Source: Lantana camara (lineage: Eukaryota > Streptophyta > Magnoliopsida > Lamiales > Verbenaceae). From it: DNA of 64,000 bases. Numbering within the stretch: position 1 is the stretch's first letter; every line of letters starts with the position of its first letter. The notes beneath the pieces are model-generated. The model had not been told where the DNA came from. It made no database searches and saw only the letters and a list, made by a program, of their open reading frames with translations. Both the position numbers and the translations under genes were made by a program. Where the stretch lies: the NCBI GenBank assembly GCA_037501455.1, contig CM074855.1:53885001-53949000 (forward strand). The letters run 5' to 3'. This document shows positions 21,301 to 32,553 of this stretch, one piece after another.

Positions 21301-22336
21301 GGAGACCCGGTGCGGCTGTTGGGGTCGCCGGTTATGACCCCTGTGCACGTGCTCCCTAAGGTACGTTGCGGGATCGCTACCCCACGTATCGGTATCGAGT
21401 TGCACGATGTGGTCCAGTAACCCGCGTGCAGACTTCCGGAGAAGGTGGATGGAATACGGGAGTATGTGTTTTATGAATTTTATGTATTTATGTTTCTTTA
21501 CGATTCTTATGAATTCTTTTGTTAAAGTTGCCCCGTACTCGCCGGGTATTTGAATTCTTTTGTTATTTGGATTATGAAACGGGATAGGATCTTTCAGTTT
21601 CATTAAGATATTTTTATGTTAAGGTTTGAATCATTATGAATATAAGAATCCTTATGAGACTTCTAATTATGAATCTGATGAGTTTCTAAATATGCATCCC
21701 TACGAGTTTTAATATGAATCCTATGTGTTTCTGTATCTATGAATCCTTACGAGTTTTCAAACTTAAGAATATACGAATATATGAATAAATATGAGTTCTT
21801 TTGGAAAGTGGCTTTGGTATGTAAAACCCTATTCCCGGTTCATAGTCTTTTTGTTTAATACGTGCTTTGCTCTATATATAGATAAGTGTGGGTGTGCGTT
21901 AGCCCCCTCACTCAGTCGGTGGACTGACCCTCTCCTTTCAGCTTTTCAGTTTGCAGGTTGAGCTTGCTAGGCGGAGTCTTGAGTAGGTCGGGTTCTAGTC
22001 TTCTAGATCGAGTTGCATTTTTCGTTTACATTCAGTCATGCTTTTGTATATGGTTCTATTGTGGAAATTGAAGTATGTATATGTTATCATGGTTAATGAA
22101 TTATGTATGAATTTCTATTTTGTATATTTTGTGGATTTATCTTCTTGGTTTCGTTACATGCTTCCGTTTTCTTGTTGTTTTTGAGCGCTCTGATCCTGTC
22201 TTAGCACCGCCCGGCTTAGCGTGTGCGTGTAGGTTCCCGTCCGCTTAGTCTTGGACTCATGTATGGATTTCTATTTCACATGTGGTTTCGGGGCTAGGTG
22301 CGGGGGATGTGGTGGCTCGTCGCTCCGGGCGCTACA
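18357..22336 (+). mobile_element. Solo LTR F (3.98 kb) inserted in the gag of G
   Basis: TGTGACACCCC to GGGCGCTACA, with a perfect 5-bp TSD GGTTG at 18352-18356 and 22337-22341 and no internal region, hence a solo LTR. The parts follow the common plan: 5' splice-site-like GAG|GTTAGC near 19385, palindromes 19854-19980, TA/TG-rich stretch about 20090-20260, cassette exon 20749-20831 (AAAG|GTGAGG), repeated TATGAATCC-like words at about 21190-21280 and 21620-21780, CAGTC/GACTG hairpin 21913-21926 and acceptor TTTGCAG. At almost 4 kb it is the longest intact LTR in the window. Confidence 0.93.
19854..19980 (+). repeat. Palindrome cluster, CTCCCCGGGCGGGGAG type (LTR F)
   Basis: Four hairpins around CCCC-GGGC-GGGG cores. 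Outer arms differ between copies yet still pair: CTCTCCCC/GGGGAGAG (19854-19873), AGTCCCC/GGGGACT (19887-19904), CTCCCC/GGGGAG (19932-19947) and ATCTCCCC/GGGGAGAT (19961-19980). Confidence 0.9.
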
Positions 22337-22341
22337 GGTTG

Positions 22342-22840
22342 AGGCCCAAAACCAACGGTTGGAGCCCCAAACTTTTTTCCCGGGGTAAGAACTCGAATCC
22401 AGTTCAAGATGGGAAAGAGGCCCGTAATCGTGATGAGCCTCAAACTTTTAACCCCCAAGAGTTCCTCAATGCTATCAAGAAGCCTCAACTCCCGATTCTG
22501 AATCCGGTGCCCGCTCTACCGGCACCTATACGATGTTCCTATTGCAAGAGATCGAATCACACTGAAGAGACTTGTAGGAAGAAATATAGAGCCTGCTTTG
22601 GATGTAGAGAATTGGGACACTAGGTAAGGTTTTGCCCTACAAACCCGAATCTGAGGCCCTTGAATGTGATGGCTCCAAGATCCTCAGAACAAGCCTAAGC
22701 TGATGAAATGGAGGTTGATGATCAAGAGAATGTCGAGGCTAATGTCATTGTTGTGGTGCAAGGTACTATAAACATCCATGGCATCTCATCTCATGCATTG
22801 TTTAGTTGGAGTAACGCACTTTCTTGTTGTTGCCTATTTA
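22342..22840 (+). pseudogene. gag: gag C-terminus and start of protease, element G
   Basis: Continuation of the G gag after F. The linker (EAQNQRLEPQ) is in the frame of 18181-18356; a frameshift near the T-run at about 22371 then moves it to the frame of the zinc knuckles. Knuckle 1 (CSYCKRSNHTEETC, from 22534) is intact. Knuckle 2 (CFGCRELGH) is cut by TAG directly after its His, where the pattern needs four residues before the last Cys; the frame resumes behind it. A second in-frame TAA follows. The end reads like a protease N-terminus (GTINIHGISSHALF) and then loses homology before any D-S/T-G. Clearly dead. Confidence 0.85.
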
Positions 22841-23363
22841 TTTTTTTGTGCGTTTGACCATTACTTGTGTGTGGTACTCTCTCCTTCTTATTACTTGCGC
22901 TTGTGGTTGTTCCTGTTTAGTTGTCCCAAGAGACAACTTTGAGGGTACGGGTGCTCTAGCTCCACGGTTACTTAATTATCATGATTCCTACCGAGCTTCC
23001 AAGGTGATTCAACAACTGTGAGAAGGTGCGAGTGGTGGAACTCCGGTGACTATGCCATTCATGTATCTCCAAGCTTTTGAGTGAACTTGAAATGAATCAA
23101 ACATTGAGTGATGAATCTAGTTTAGACCCTCTCATCGTGCGAGATAAATCGAGCTGCTCCTATCCGGATTTAAGATCGTGAAGGTGTTCCTCCATCAACA
23201 GTTTGAAAGAAGAAATCAAACCCCTTCTGCTACAAGACCTTTCCGGGCTAATCCTTTTCGGGACATCATGAATCTCGAACATGGGATGAATACGGGAAGT
23301 CGTTCTTGCTAGAAACTCGAGCGGTGAGGACCTGAGGACAAGTCCTTTTTAAGGGGGACAGTT
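22841..23363 (+). other. 3' internal region of element G
   Basis: About 520 bp without a convincing ORF. Unlike A, B, N and Q, it shows no mini-hairpin array. It ends with a pol C-terminus scar (frame E-D-L-R-T-S-P-F then TAA) overlapping GGACCTGAGGACAAGTCC and the PPT TTTTTAAGGGGGACAGT before the LTR at 23364. Confidence 0.65.
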
Positions 23364-24813
23364 TGTAACACCCCGACTCCTCGGCCGTACACATATGACT
23401 TTACGAGTGTGCTACGTGCGTATTTAAATTATTTAAGTATGCAATTATGTGATTTAGTTGATATTTGAATAATGATAGTATGTTTTATGTTCTTGAAAGT
23501 TCTATACCTTTTTAACTCGTTTTTAATCCGTTTAACTTCGTTTTCAATTCCGATTTTTGTAACAACTTGCTATGCATGAATTAAATAAATTATGAATGTG
23601 TTTATATGCTTTATACATGTTTTAGAGCTTGTTTGTTTTGATTTTTAATTATTTTGGTGAAACGGAACTTAAACGAGCTAAAGAGCGTTTAGCGCACCTT
23701 GGGTTTCGGGAGGTGTAACCTGAGCTCAGGAATTCGGATACAAATTCTGACACTACCGTTTGACTCGGTTCAACGATTCAGACACAACGGAATAAGCCTC
23801 ATAACTTTTTAAGCTCATTTGAACCTCCGAAACCTCACCCAAACCAAATAGCTTGAACCGGTATGCACTATCCTACCCGTTTTAGCCATATCCGACCCGC
23901 TTTAGCTCCAAATTGCCTTGAAACCTTATCACCCAAACATGACCCTTATCTGATTTCTCAAGTCCTATTTTAAACCACAAGCAAGAAGTAAGAGGAAAAT
24001 CAGCTCCATGGCAAGAAAAGAAAAAATCCCATCATTATTCACACCCTTGAGATTTTGAGCTCATATCTCTTCCATCCTTCATCCAATCTTTAAGGTAAGC
24101 ATATCTTTATGTTCTCCATCCATTTGTGCTTCTTTTCATCCATGAAACATAGATTTTGAGCTTGATTTTCTAGGGTTTCGAGTAAGAGCATGAATAATGG
24201 TGAATAGTAAAGGTTTGCGTTCTTATATGAAATTATATGCTTTCCCTTGTGATTTATTTTGGTTTAATGCATGATATAGGATCACAAGACCTTCATTTAT
24301 GTTTCTATATTTATTTTTTAAGTAGTAGTTGAGTTTTTATGGAGTTACCATTAATGCTTGTAGCTTTAAAAGCAAGATATGTATGTGTTTGAACCTCCTT
24401 CACTTGCTCCTTGTTGTGCTTCGGCTTTTGTTCACTTTCAGGCCTTAATTTCGTTAGTTTTTGATACTTTAGCATGCAACTATATGTTGCCTAGCTTTGC
24501 TATGAGTTTTGTGGGGTTTTAGAGCTGATTTGCAGGTGTTCGAGCGAAGCAGACGAAGCAGGGGCCTGCTAACGCACATTAGCTTCCTTGGTGGTAACAG
24601 TCGTTAGTTGCACTTGAGGTCGCTGTACCTACTAACGAACCTTAGTGGCTGAGTGAAGAGAGGGGATTAACAGCCGTTAGTCCCCCAGATCCCTTGTTTT
24701 ATGTGTTTTGCTTGCTTGTTTGCTCGTTTTGTTCGTTTCCCTCCCCGATCTTGATTCTTGTGTGATGTGTGCTTGTTTTTTATGTATGAATAGCTATGTT
24801 ATGACTTGTAATT
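23364..24813 (+). mobile_element. 3' LTR of element G, left part
   Basis: Begins TGTAACACCCCGACTCC right after the PPT. It contains a 5' splice site TTTAAG|GTAAGC near 24092 and palindromes at 24567-24692. It is interrupted at 24813 by minus-strand solo LTR H and resumes at 63552, as shown by TAATT on both sides of H. This makes G the oldest layer of the right arm. Confidence 0.88.
24567..24692 (+). repeat. Hairpin cluster, TTAG/CTAA type (LTR G)
   Basis: Four inverted repeats with TAA/TTA cores and changing outer arms: GCTAA/TTAGC, TAAC/GTTA, ACTAA/TTAGT and a longer TTAAC/GTTAG unit flanked by GGGA/TCCC. The first and third pairs differ by compensatory changes. Confidence 0.7.
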
Positions 24814-27476
24814 TGTAGCAACCTGAAGCATAGGGTCACCACATCCCCCGCACTCTGACCCGACACATACACGAAATGGAAAATCTTTATACATGCGCAA
24901 GTTAAAGCGAACGGGAGACAGAGAAACACTCCTAAGCTAGGCGAATTCTAACCTTTATAAAATGCATATTTTCATATCAAATCACAAGCACTTGTGGAAG
25001 CGAAACATTTCAAAACAAATCCCATACGAGCCCATCACAGGCCACCACTGAGCAAATATAAATCATTTACAAAATCTATTCCAAAAGTTCAAGCCCAACA
25101 AGGGCAATTTAAAACCTGAGATCTAAGCTAGCAAGGCCACAACCCAAATGACTCAACTTAGACGAACACGAACTCGACTCGAGTTAATGGTCCGCCTAGC
25201 TCGACCAAAGCATTCCTGTGCCTGTGAAACTAAAAGATGGAAAAGCTATGAATTAGTCCACGACTGAGTGAGGGGTTAACCGACGCACGCTATAGATATA
25301 ACAGAGCAAAGCACATATCAAGATTTGAATGTTCATGAACCCAAGGATGGTTTTTGTACACCAACACATTTTCTAGAAGCAGAAGGGTACATACGTATAC
25401 AAAAGAAATCAAAATCCTAATCAGTCCATCCTTGTTTAACAAACTCAAAATAGAACAGAGCTCGGCGGGTACGAGCTTTCAAACCACATCCACCAACACC
25501 CCTCAAAAGTACAGGAAAACAGAAATCAAAACATAAAATCCACCATCACGCCATGGAAAGGAAGGAAGTGCACCCCAATCCTTTCGTAAACAAGAATACG
25601 CTTCGAGATGGGCGCTCATAACTCCTACCCACTCATTCGATAGGGTTACCACCGGCTCAAGATAACTGACCGGTACCAAACCTCCTAGAAACAAGCAAGT
25701 AATCTTAAAGAAGGACTATACACAGGGCACGATCCTGACGGCGCAATACCTTTCCAGGCTCCTTTACCCATAACCTCCGGGCCCAATACACTAAGTATAC
25801 ACCAGTATCAGGAATGCACTTGCTATATCTTTCAATGACTTATCTCACAAGAGTACAAATATCACATTTTATCACTTTTAAATTCAAGAGTTACCATTTC
25901 TCAAAATCAAGGCATACATGGGCCCAAAATAATACACTTATCAAACAAAACCTTCAAGAGTGCAAATATCAGAATTATATGTACATATATAACCTTAATA
26001 CTTAGCTATTCAAGCCAGCAACAATCATATAGGGGTATTAGGGCATAACTAAAACTCACCTAACCTCACCTTTGACAAAAGAGATTCGAGGAACAACAAC
26101 GAACACGTGAATGAGCCTAACCCTCCGGCTCAAACTCTCTTAGGATCACCTCTGAACAAACAAAGAGCAAACCATAACACAAACTCGATCATGAACCACA
26201 TAGACACACGGAAATGAAAAATGAATGCAAATGAATGCAAGAAATGAAATGCACGTGAGCAAGGATTTCATTTAGGCATGCCGGGCTACGGAGAAGCAAA
26301 TCACGAACCATATTTTCAACTCATATCTTAGCACCATAATCTGAACAGTACATAATTACATAATTTGATATGTTAGGAACAAACTCAATATGGAAAAATC
26401 ACGAAAGAAACGGAAGAGAAGCTCAAACGAGGGTTCGATTGAAATTTAACAAAAGCTGGCAGTTTTCTCAAACTGACCAGGCTGTAGGGCAATGAGAATA
26501 TCTTAAAATTGAGAAGTCCAAATTTGGTTTTATTTTTTGGAAATGAAGTCTACAAATCTTTCTGACCATATATGGCTTAATTTTTTCTTCAAAGTGGATC
26601 AAAACAGTTTAGCGCTTAAAATTAGGTGAACACAGGATTTCGGCAGATTGGCGACACCATTTTGGATTGGGCATATCTCACTGTCCAAAAAGAATTTTGA
26701 CAAGCCATAAAAAGGAGAGTGTCCTAAACTCAAAGAAGATTCAGTGGTTAAAAATTCAGGCAATTCTAAGACGTTTTGAGTGGGTAACAGCCGCGACAAA
26801 TACACTGTAGAAAACTGTGAAATAGGGCATAACAGGGGATTTCCTTGTGGGTTCGGTTTCCTCTTGTTCCAGGCCTCAAGAATTGCGTATAATATACCAC
26901 CTAAAATTTCAAATAAGGTAGCGTGCTGCAAATTAACTTCAGTTTATGTAAGACTTTGAAGTTTACGCACTTAAGAATCACATAAAGGACATCAACTTTC
27001 AGCAACACGCAAGAATCTCCAATTTCCCACAAATTCCTATACTTAGTTGAACTCATAAACTCCATAGCCACAACTTAGAAGCTAAACCTTGCAAAAATGG
27101 AAGGGGAAAGATGATGAGGGACTCACCTCTTATCTTCTTTAATGGAAAAATGAAAACAGAAGTAGAGGAATAACTTGCTTCTTCACTTGTCTTCAATGAA
27201 GCTCTTCCCCTTGTTGCAAGAAAGAAAAGGGGCCTATATGTGGAGAGAAAAAAGGAGAAATTGATGTGGTACTGCTGCTACCACTTGCTTAAATGTGAGG
27301 GAAAATGAAACCAAAGAGGTGGTGATGTGCTGAAATTAGGAGCTGCTGACACTTGCTTAAACGTGAGGGAAATATGGAAGCAAGGAGGTGGTGATGTGCT
27401 GAAATTAGGAGGAAAGAGAAAGAAGCTAGTAGGTAACTCATCTAGGTTCAATTTCAAGAATTAACCTGTTTACGTG
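24814..27476 (-). mobile_element. Minus-strand solo LTR H, left part (3' end of LTR)
   Basis: On the minus strand this is the 3' part of an LTR ending GGTTGCTACA at 24814. With 63269-63546 it makes an approximately 2.94-kb solo LTR flanked by TAATT (24809-24813 and 63547-63551). Minus-strand blocks: 5' splice site AAGAG|GTGAGT near 27127, GTGAGG cassette-exon donor near 26071, CAGTCG/GACT remnant near 25262-25270 and the final GTGCGGGGG block. No clear palindrome cluster. Interrupted at 27476 by solo LTR M. Confidence 0.88.
27281..27415 (-). repeat. Imperfect tandem duplication in LTR H
   Basis: A unit of about 70 bp is present twice: ACTTGCTTAAAYGTGAGGGAA through GGTGGTGATGTGCTGAAATTAGGA. 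It lies in the promoter half of the LTR, so it could duplicate promoter elements; no function can be read from sequence. Confidence 0.8.
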
Positions 27477-27534
27477 TGTAGCACCCCAATCGGAGGGCAC
27501 CACATCCCCCGCCCTAGAGCACTAGGTCACTGGA
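27477..27534 (-). mobile_element. Minus-strand solo LTR M, left stub
   Basis: 58 bp forming the 3' end of an LTR on the minus strand (ends GGGGTGCTACA). It joins with 54176-55834 and 62693-63263. TSD ACGTG at 27472-27476 and 63264-63268. LTR I is inserted directly to its right. Confidence 0.85.
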
Positions 27535-27797
27535 TGTAATGCCCCGGTTTTTCATTTGTACAATTATGACGTATGTGTATACTAATTGCACAATTAAATT
27601 ATTTCTAAGTGTTTTGTATATTTTAATTTTATATATTAAATGTTAAATAATCATATCTTAAGTTTATTAAAATTAAATGTATATATTTAATACGTGCAAT
27701 TTGACTTTAAAATATATGTAATTAGTGCATTTTGGTTTAATGTATATTTAATTCGTACTTTGATTTAATTATTTAAATATGAATTTTAAATTGTTAT
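27535..27797 (+). mobile_element. Solo LTR I, left part
   Basis: Starts TGTAATGCCCCGG and is interrupted by element J at 27798; it resumes at 50716 (TSD GTTAT shared). Together about 3.72 kb. Related to LTR F, with a shared GATTTGATATCGAAATTTCG block. Confidence 0.88.
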
Positions 27798-30700
27798 TGT
27801 AGCGCCTACCCAACACTACAACCCCGCACCGCAATACTGCCTGAGTGGAGGTTAGACCCAACATTCAGGAAATGCTACACCGAACGGTCAGGATAATATA
27901 TGAATGGAGCATGTGTCACTGTGCAGCGGAAGATAAAGAGATTCAACTTTACCAATGAACGGGGAGGATAACGTATAATGAGCAAGGATTATCGTTATTG
28001 ATCAAAGTAGTCCGCAAAAGAGTACAACAGGTGAACATGCAAGGACAAAGTATGAGATAGTTTGTTTCTGCAGAGAGTAGGCTTAAGATAGTGTATTCTT
28101 AGGATCGGATCCAACCTACAGTTGTAATGCTTCAAGATACCTCTAGTTGACGTTCATTGATTCCTGAAATCATGTATTTTAAAAAATAGGCGAGAGGGTT
28201 AGTCAAAGTGACCAAGTGAAGGGGGTATGAGGGTTTATAGATATATTTATATATATATATATTTATATGATCAAGAAGATCTTGATCTACAACATTAACA
28301 ATAAGATATAGCAAATATGAAACGGTTCATGATATGTGTAAAACAGGGGTTGGGGTAGTTTGGAATATTTGTAGAAATATGAACCGTTTGTAACAAGAAC
28401 ATTAATGCCCGCAAGCTAGGCCTCTCCATCCATAACTCCTTAAATAGTTGGTAAAATAGTATTGGGCTGATCAGGCTTCGATACTTCAATAAAACCAAGA
28501 ATATTAACTCCGCTACTCCTTGGTGTCAATAGGGGAGCCAACCCTAGAGACCATGAACTAGATTCGGGAGGCAGCTATCCCTCCCTCATCCCTTGGTGTG
28601 GAGTAACTAACCTCCAGTTAAACCACTACCAAGAGGTGGTGGCAGTCCACAGCACCAACAATACCCTCGGCCCGATACCTTCCGGTAATTGCTCCCTATG
28701 GATACAGCGGGGCCCTTAACATGAATCAAGAACAATATTTTGCTTGCATAACCCGGAATCAATGTTTTGATAAAGTGGACTTGAAATATATAACGTCCTA
28801 GCAAAACGTTGATTCCGGCATGAAAGTATTTTCCCTTTAAAAAGGGATATGATAATATAGTATTATGTATATAGGATAATAAATCATAAATAATAGGTAG
28901 GCTTGAAAATAGTTTTTATATACATACGTATATATAGGCATGATTCCAGTTGAAAACATTTTAACCCTCACCTATACCGGTAGTCAGACATTGTAGTGTG
29001 GATTCCAGTGCGCCTGAAAGTATTAACTACTATAGGCTTAGAACTAGGTTCTTTATTTTAATCAAATAAGCACATAAAACACATAATGTTTATGCATAAA
29101 AGGATTACACATTATTCTAATCAAGTAAACACATAAACTATATCATGTTAGAGAATTCTCAGTAAACTCTAATTTTAACCGTTTAAGGGAAATTAAGTTT
29201 CATGAACTCTAATTAATCAGGTTTCATGAATTATTTAACCACTTAAATATTTATTAATCACATTATAATCTTAATTATAACATTAGAAATGAAATTTAGA
29301 ATTTAATTTGACAATATAGGTTATATTTTGAAAGTAATTCACAATTTACCGATTTTTGGAAAATTCGAATAAAATCTTTATTTAAAAATTCCAAAACTAA
29401 TTTTATAATTATTTTAATAATATTTTCGAAATATTAAGCTTATGGGTTGACCAAAAAGTCAAAGTTGCTATTGAAAACATTTACTGTTCAAATTCTTATG
29501 AATTAAACACTTTATAACACAAAATCGAACACACACACTCACACACTATCACACGTGCACTTAAAATTATTCAAGAACAACATGAACATGTTCTTGAGCC
29601 TATTTGAATATTCAAAGAAGGTATGTAACACACTTGATCATATTCATATTTATAACATAGAATTTGAAGCATAATATAGCAAAATATATTAATTCTCTAT
29701 GAAAAATAATTCTAAATAAATTATTCTTGACATGAATTTAATTAAACAAGATCATGAACCCTTAAACATATGAATATACTATATCATATCATAATTTATG
29801 CATTTAATTAAATTAAATTCATATATGTACTCACATTGTTCATAAAACTAGCATAAATTGCACATAAATTGAAAATAAAATTCCTAAAGAATAATTTAAT
29901 TAAATCTAAGCATACCATAATTCAAAATATATTAAAAACATAATATAAAATATGAAATAATAAATGAAAACACACCTTAGCCTAGGGAGAGAGAGGAGCT
30001 CGTGGCTTATGGAGAGAATGAGAGTGATTTTGGTGTAGTTTTGGAAATGAGCTTGGAGGGGTATTTATACTTGGGATTTAGGGGCTTACCTTGGAATTTC
30101 TAAGAGTTTGGGGAAGATGTGGAAGCTTCATATCCTAGACAAATGCTTGGTTGCTACTTAGGTAATGTGGATGAACTATAGCTTAAACAAATGCTTGGTA
30201 ACTATATAAGAATTGTGGAGAAATTGCATCCATTTATTAAAACTTTCTAGAAGGTCTAAAAATAAATATAAAACGGTATAAAATTTATTCAAGAGTCGAG
30301 AAGTGAAAACTTGAAGTAGTAAATTAATGAAAGAACGAGTGAAAAATAAGCTTCGTTATGATTATAAATGTGGAATATTTAGAGTTTTCGTTTATAAATT
30401 ATGAATATTAATGATGATGAAAATCATGAGAAAATTATATAAACGAAGTTATGATAAAGTTTAAAGGTTGTAAAAATTATCATAGTTTAGGCAAAATTCA
30501 AGAAACGTTTTAAGTAAAATTTCGAATATTGAATGAAAGCTAATTGTTTAAAATAAAATGACAATTTTTAAAAGGGAGAATATTTATAAAATATTCTATC
30601 GGTGGAATCGAGTTTTGGTAAATGCATGAAAATTCACAAAATAATTCAAGGATCGTTTTGGTTATAATATTGAATCTCGAAAGGTAGATGAGTAAAGAGT

Positions 30701-30924
30701 TATTTACGATCGAACTATAAGCTAGGGTTTTGCCGATTTTTGATGCTACTAGAGTTAGGATGGGAATTATGGTTCACGGAGAGTGTTAAGATCCTTGAAA
30801 TAAAGTGAGGATTCTTTTGGTCACAATATTGGATAGTAAAAGTACTTTCGGGAATGTAGGAAAATTCTAGGGTTGTAGGGGTATTTTCGTAATTTCCAAC
30901 TTACCCCTGTTTCGGGCTGTTACA
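27798..30924 (-). mobile_element. 3' LTR of element J (minus strand)
   Basis: Minus-strand start TGTAACAGCCCGAAAC at 30924, end GGCGCTACA at 27798, 3127 bp. A TA-rich stretch lies at about 28238-28268. It shares the general plan (5' splice site CTAAG|GTGTG near 29976 and a GTGAGG donor near 28970 on the minus strand), but no clear palindrome cluster. Confidence 0.9.
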
Positions 30925-31703
30925 ATCCTTCCCCCTTAAAAAGAATATGTCCTCAGATTCTCCTCATGTTTCATAATAACTTTAAGTAATGTTGGTATCC
31001 TCAATTTATGATAAGACAGGTTTCCAAGTGAGGACTTACTTTAAACACATAAGGTAATTGTTCAAGTAAGAAATTTAAATGCGCACATAAGTGATGCAAT
31101 GAATGCATACTGCTAGTAACTGGCGTGTTTAGAATGCGTACCTTTAACAACTTTGGGGATAACAATTTTAAACTGCAACAACCCTTATAGAGATAATATA
31201 ATGCATGGTAGTTGAGAATGATGTGCAGATGATCACAAAATTAAAATTTCCAAGTAATAACAATTAACAGACACAACGTCCTTAGCGAAGCTAAAGTATA
31301 TATAAAGGCACAGGAAATTAATAAGTTAGTTTTTTATCCTACTGGTATCTTGAAGTAATTCTAATAACTTGAGATTTGAACGAATTAGAAAGTGTAAGTG
31401 AAGTGTTTCCATGAGTTAGGAATACTAGTATGATGAAGAAGATGTAGATCTCGTAACCGAATCTACCAAGAATTTGATAATTGAAGGATTTGATAGAACT
31501 CGGGATTTTGGTGTGGATTAAGACTGTATACTTGACTTGATCGAGGAAGGGTTTAGTACTACAATTGTAACAAATCACATGCTGGTCGGCCGCCCCAACA
31601 GTGATTGATCACAATTTAAGCACTAAAGACAAGAGAGTACATGAGACTCTATGAATGATGAACCCCAGATTTCCGCAACTTGGGGCTCTGATACCACTTC
31701 AAT
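30925..31703 (-). other. Internal region of element J
   Basis: 779 bp. On the minus strand it runs from the PBS (31685-31696, TGGTATCAGAGC, 7 nt from the LTR) to the PPT (TTTTTAAGGGGGAAGGAT, 30925-30942). A pol C-terminus scar sits before the PPT (frame E-N-L-R-T-Y-S-F then TAA). The longest ORF is 79 codons (31339-31578, minus) with no recognisable domain. No gag and no mini-hairpin array. Confidence 0.85.
31685..31696 (-). other. Primer binding site, element J
   Basis: On the minus strand TGGTATCAGAGC, complementary to initiator tRNA-Met, 7 nt inside the 5' LTR. It fixes the orientation of J. Confidence 0.9.
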
Positions 31704-32553
31704 TCTAGCGCCTCCCCAACACTACAACCCCGCACAGCAATACTCCCTGAGTGGAGGTTAGACCTAACATTCAGGAAATGCTACGGCGAACGGTCAGGAT
31801 AATATATGAATGGAGCATGTGTCACAGTGCAGCGGAAGATAAAGAGATTCAACTTTACCAATGAACGGGGAGGATAACGTATAATGAGCAAGGATTATCG
31901 TTATTGATCAAAGTAGTCCGCAAAAGAGTACAACATGTGAACATGCAAGGACAAAGTATGAGATAGTTTGTTTCTACAGAGAGTAGGCTTAAGATAGTGT
32001 ACTCTTAGGATTGGATCCAACCTACGGTTATAATGCTTCAAGATACCTTTAGTTGACGTTCATTGATTCCTGAAATCATGCATTTTAAAAAATAGGCGAG
32101 AGGGTTAGTCAAAGTGACTAAGTGAAGGGGGTATAAGGGTATATAGATATATGTATATAAATATATTTATATGATCAAGAAGATCTTGATCTACAACATT
32201 AACAATAAGAGATAGCAAATATGAAACGGTTCATGATATGTGTAAAACAGGGGTAGGGGTAGTTTGGAATATATGTAGAAATATGAACCGTTTGTAACAA
32301 GAACATTAATGCCCGCAAGCTAGGCCTCTCCATCCATAACTCCTTAAATAGTTGGTAAAATAGTATTGGGCTGATCAGGCTCCGATACTTCAATAAAACC
32401 AAGAATATTAACTCCGCTACTCCTTGGTGTCAATAGGGGAGCCAACCCTAGAGACCATGAACTAGATTCGGGAGGCAGCTATCTCTCCCTCATCCCTTGG
32501 TGTGGAGTAACTAACCTCCAATTAAACCACTACCAAGAGGTGGTGGCAGTCCA
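31704..32553 (-). mobile_element. 5' LTR of element J, part 1
   Basis: 850 bp matching 27798-28647. The terminal TGTA (plus sense) is mutated to TCTA. Interrupted at 32553 by solo LTR K (TSD GTCCA). Confidence 0.9.
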
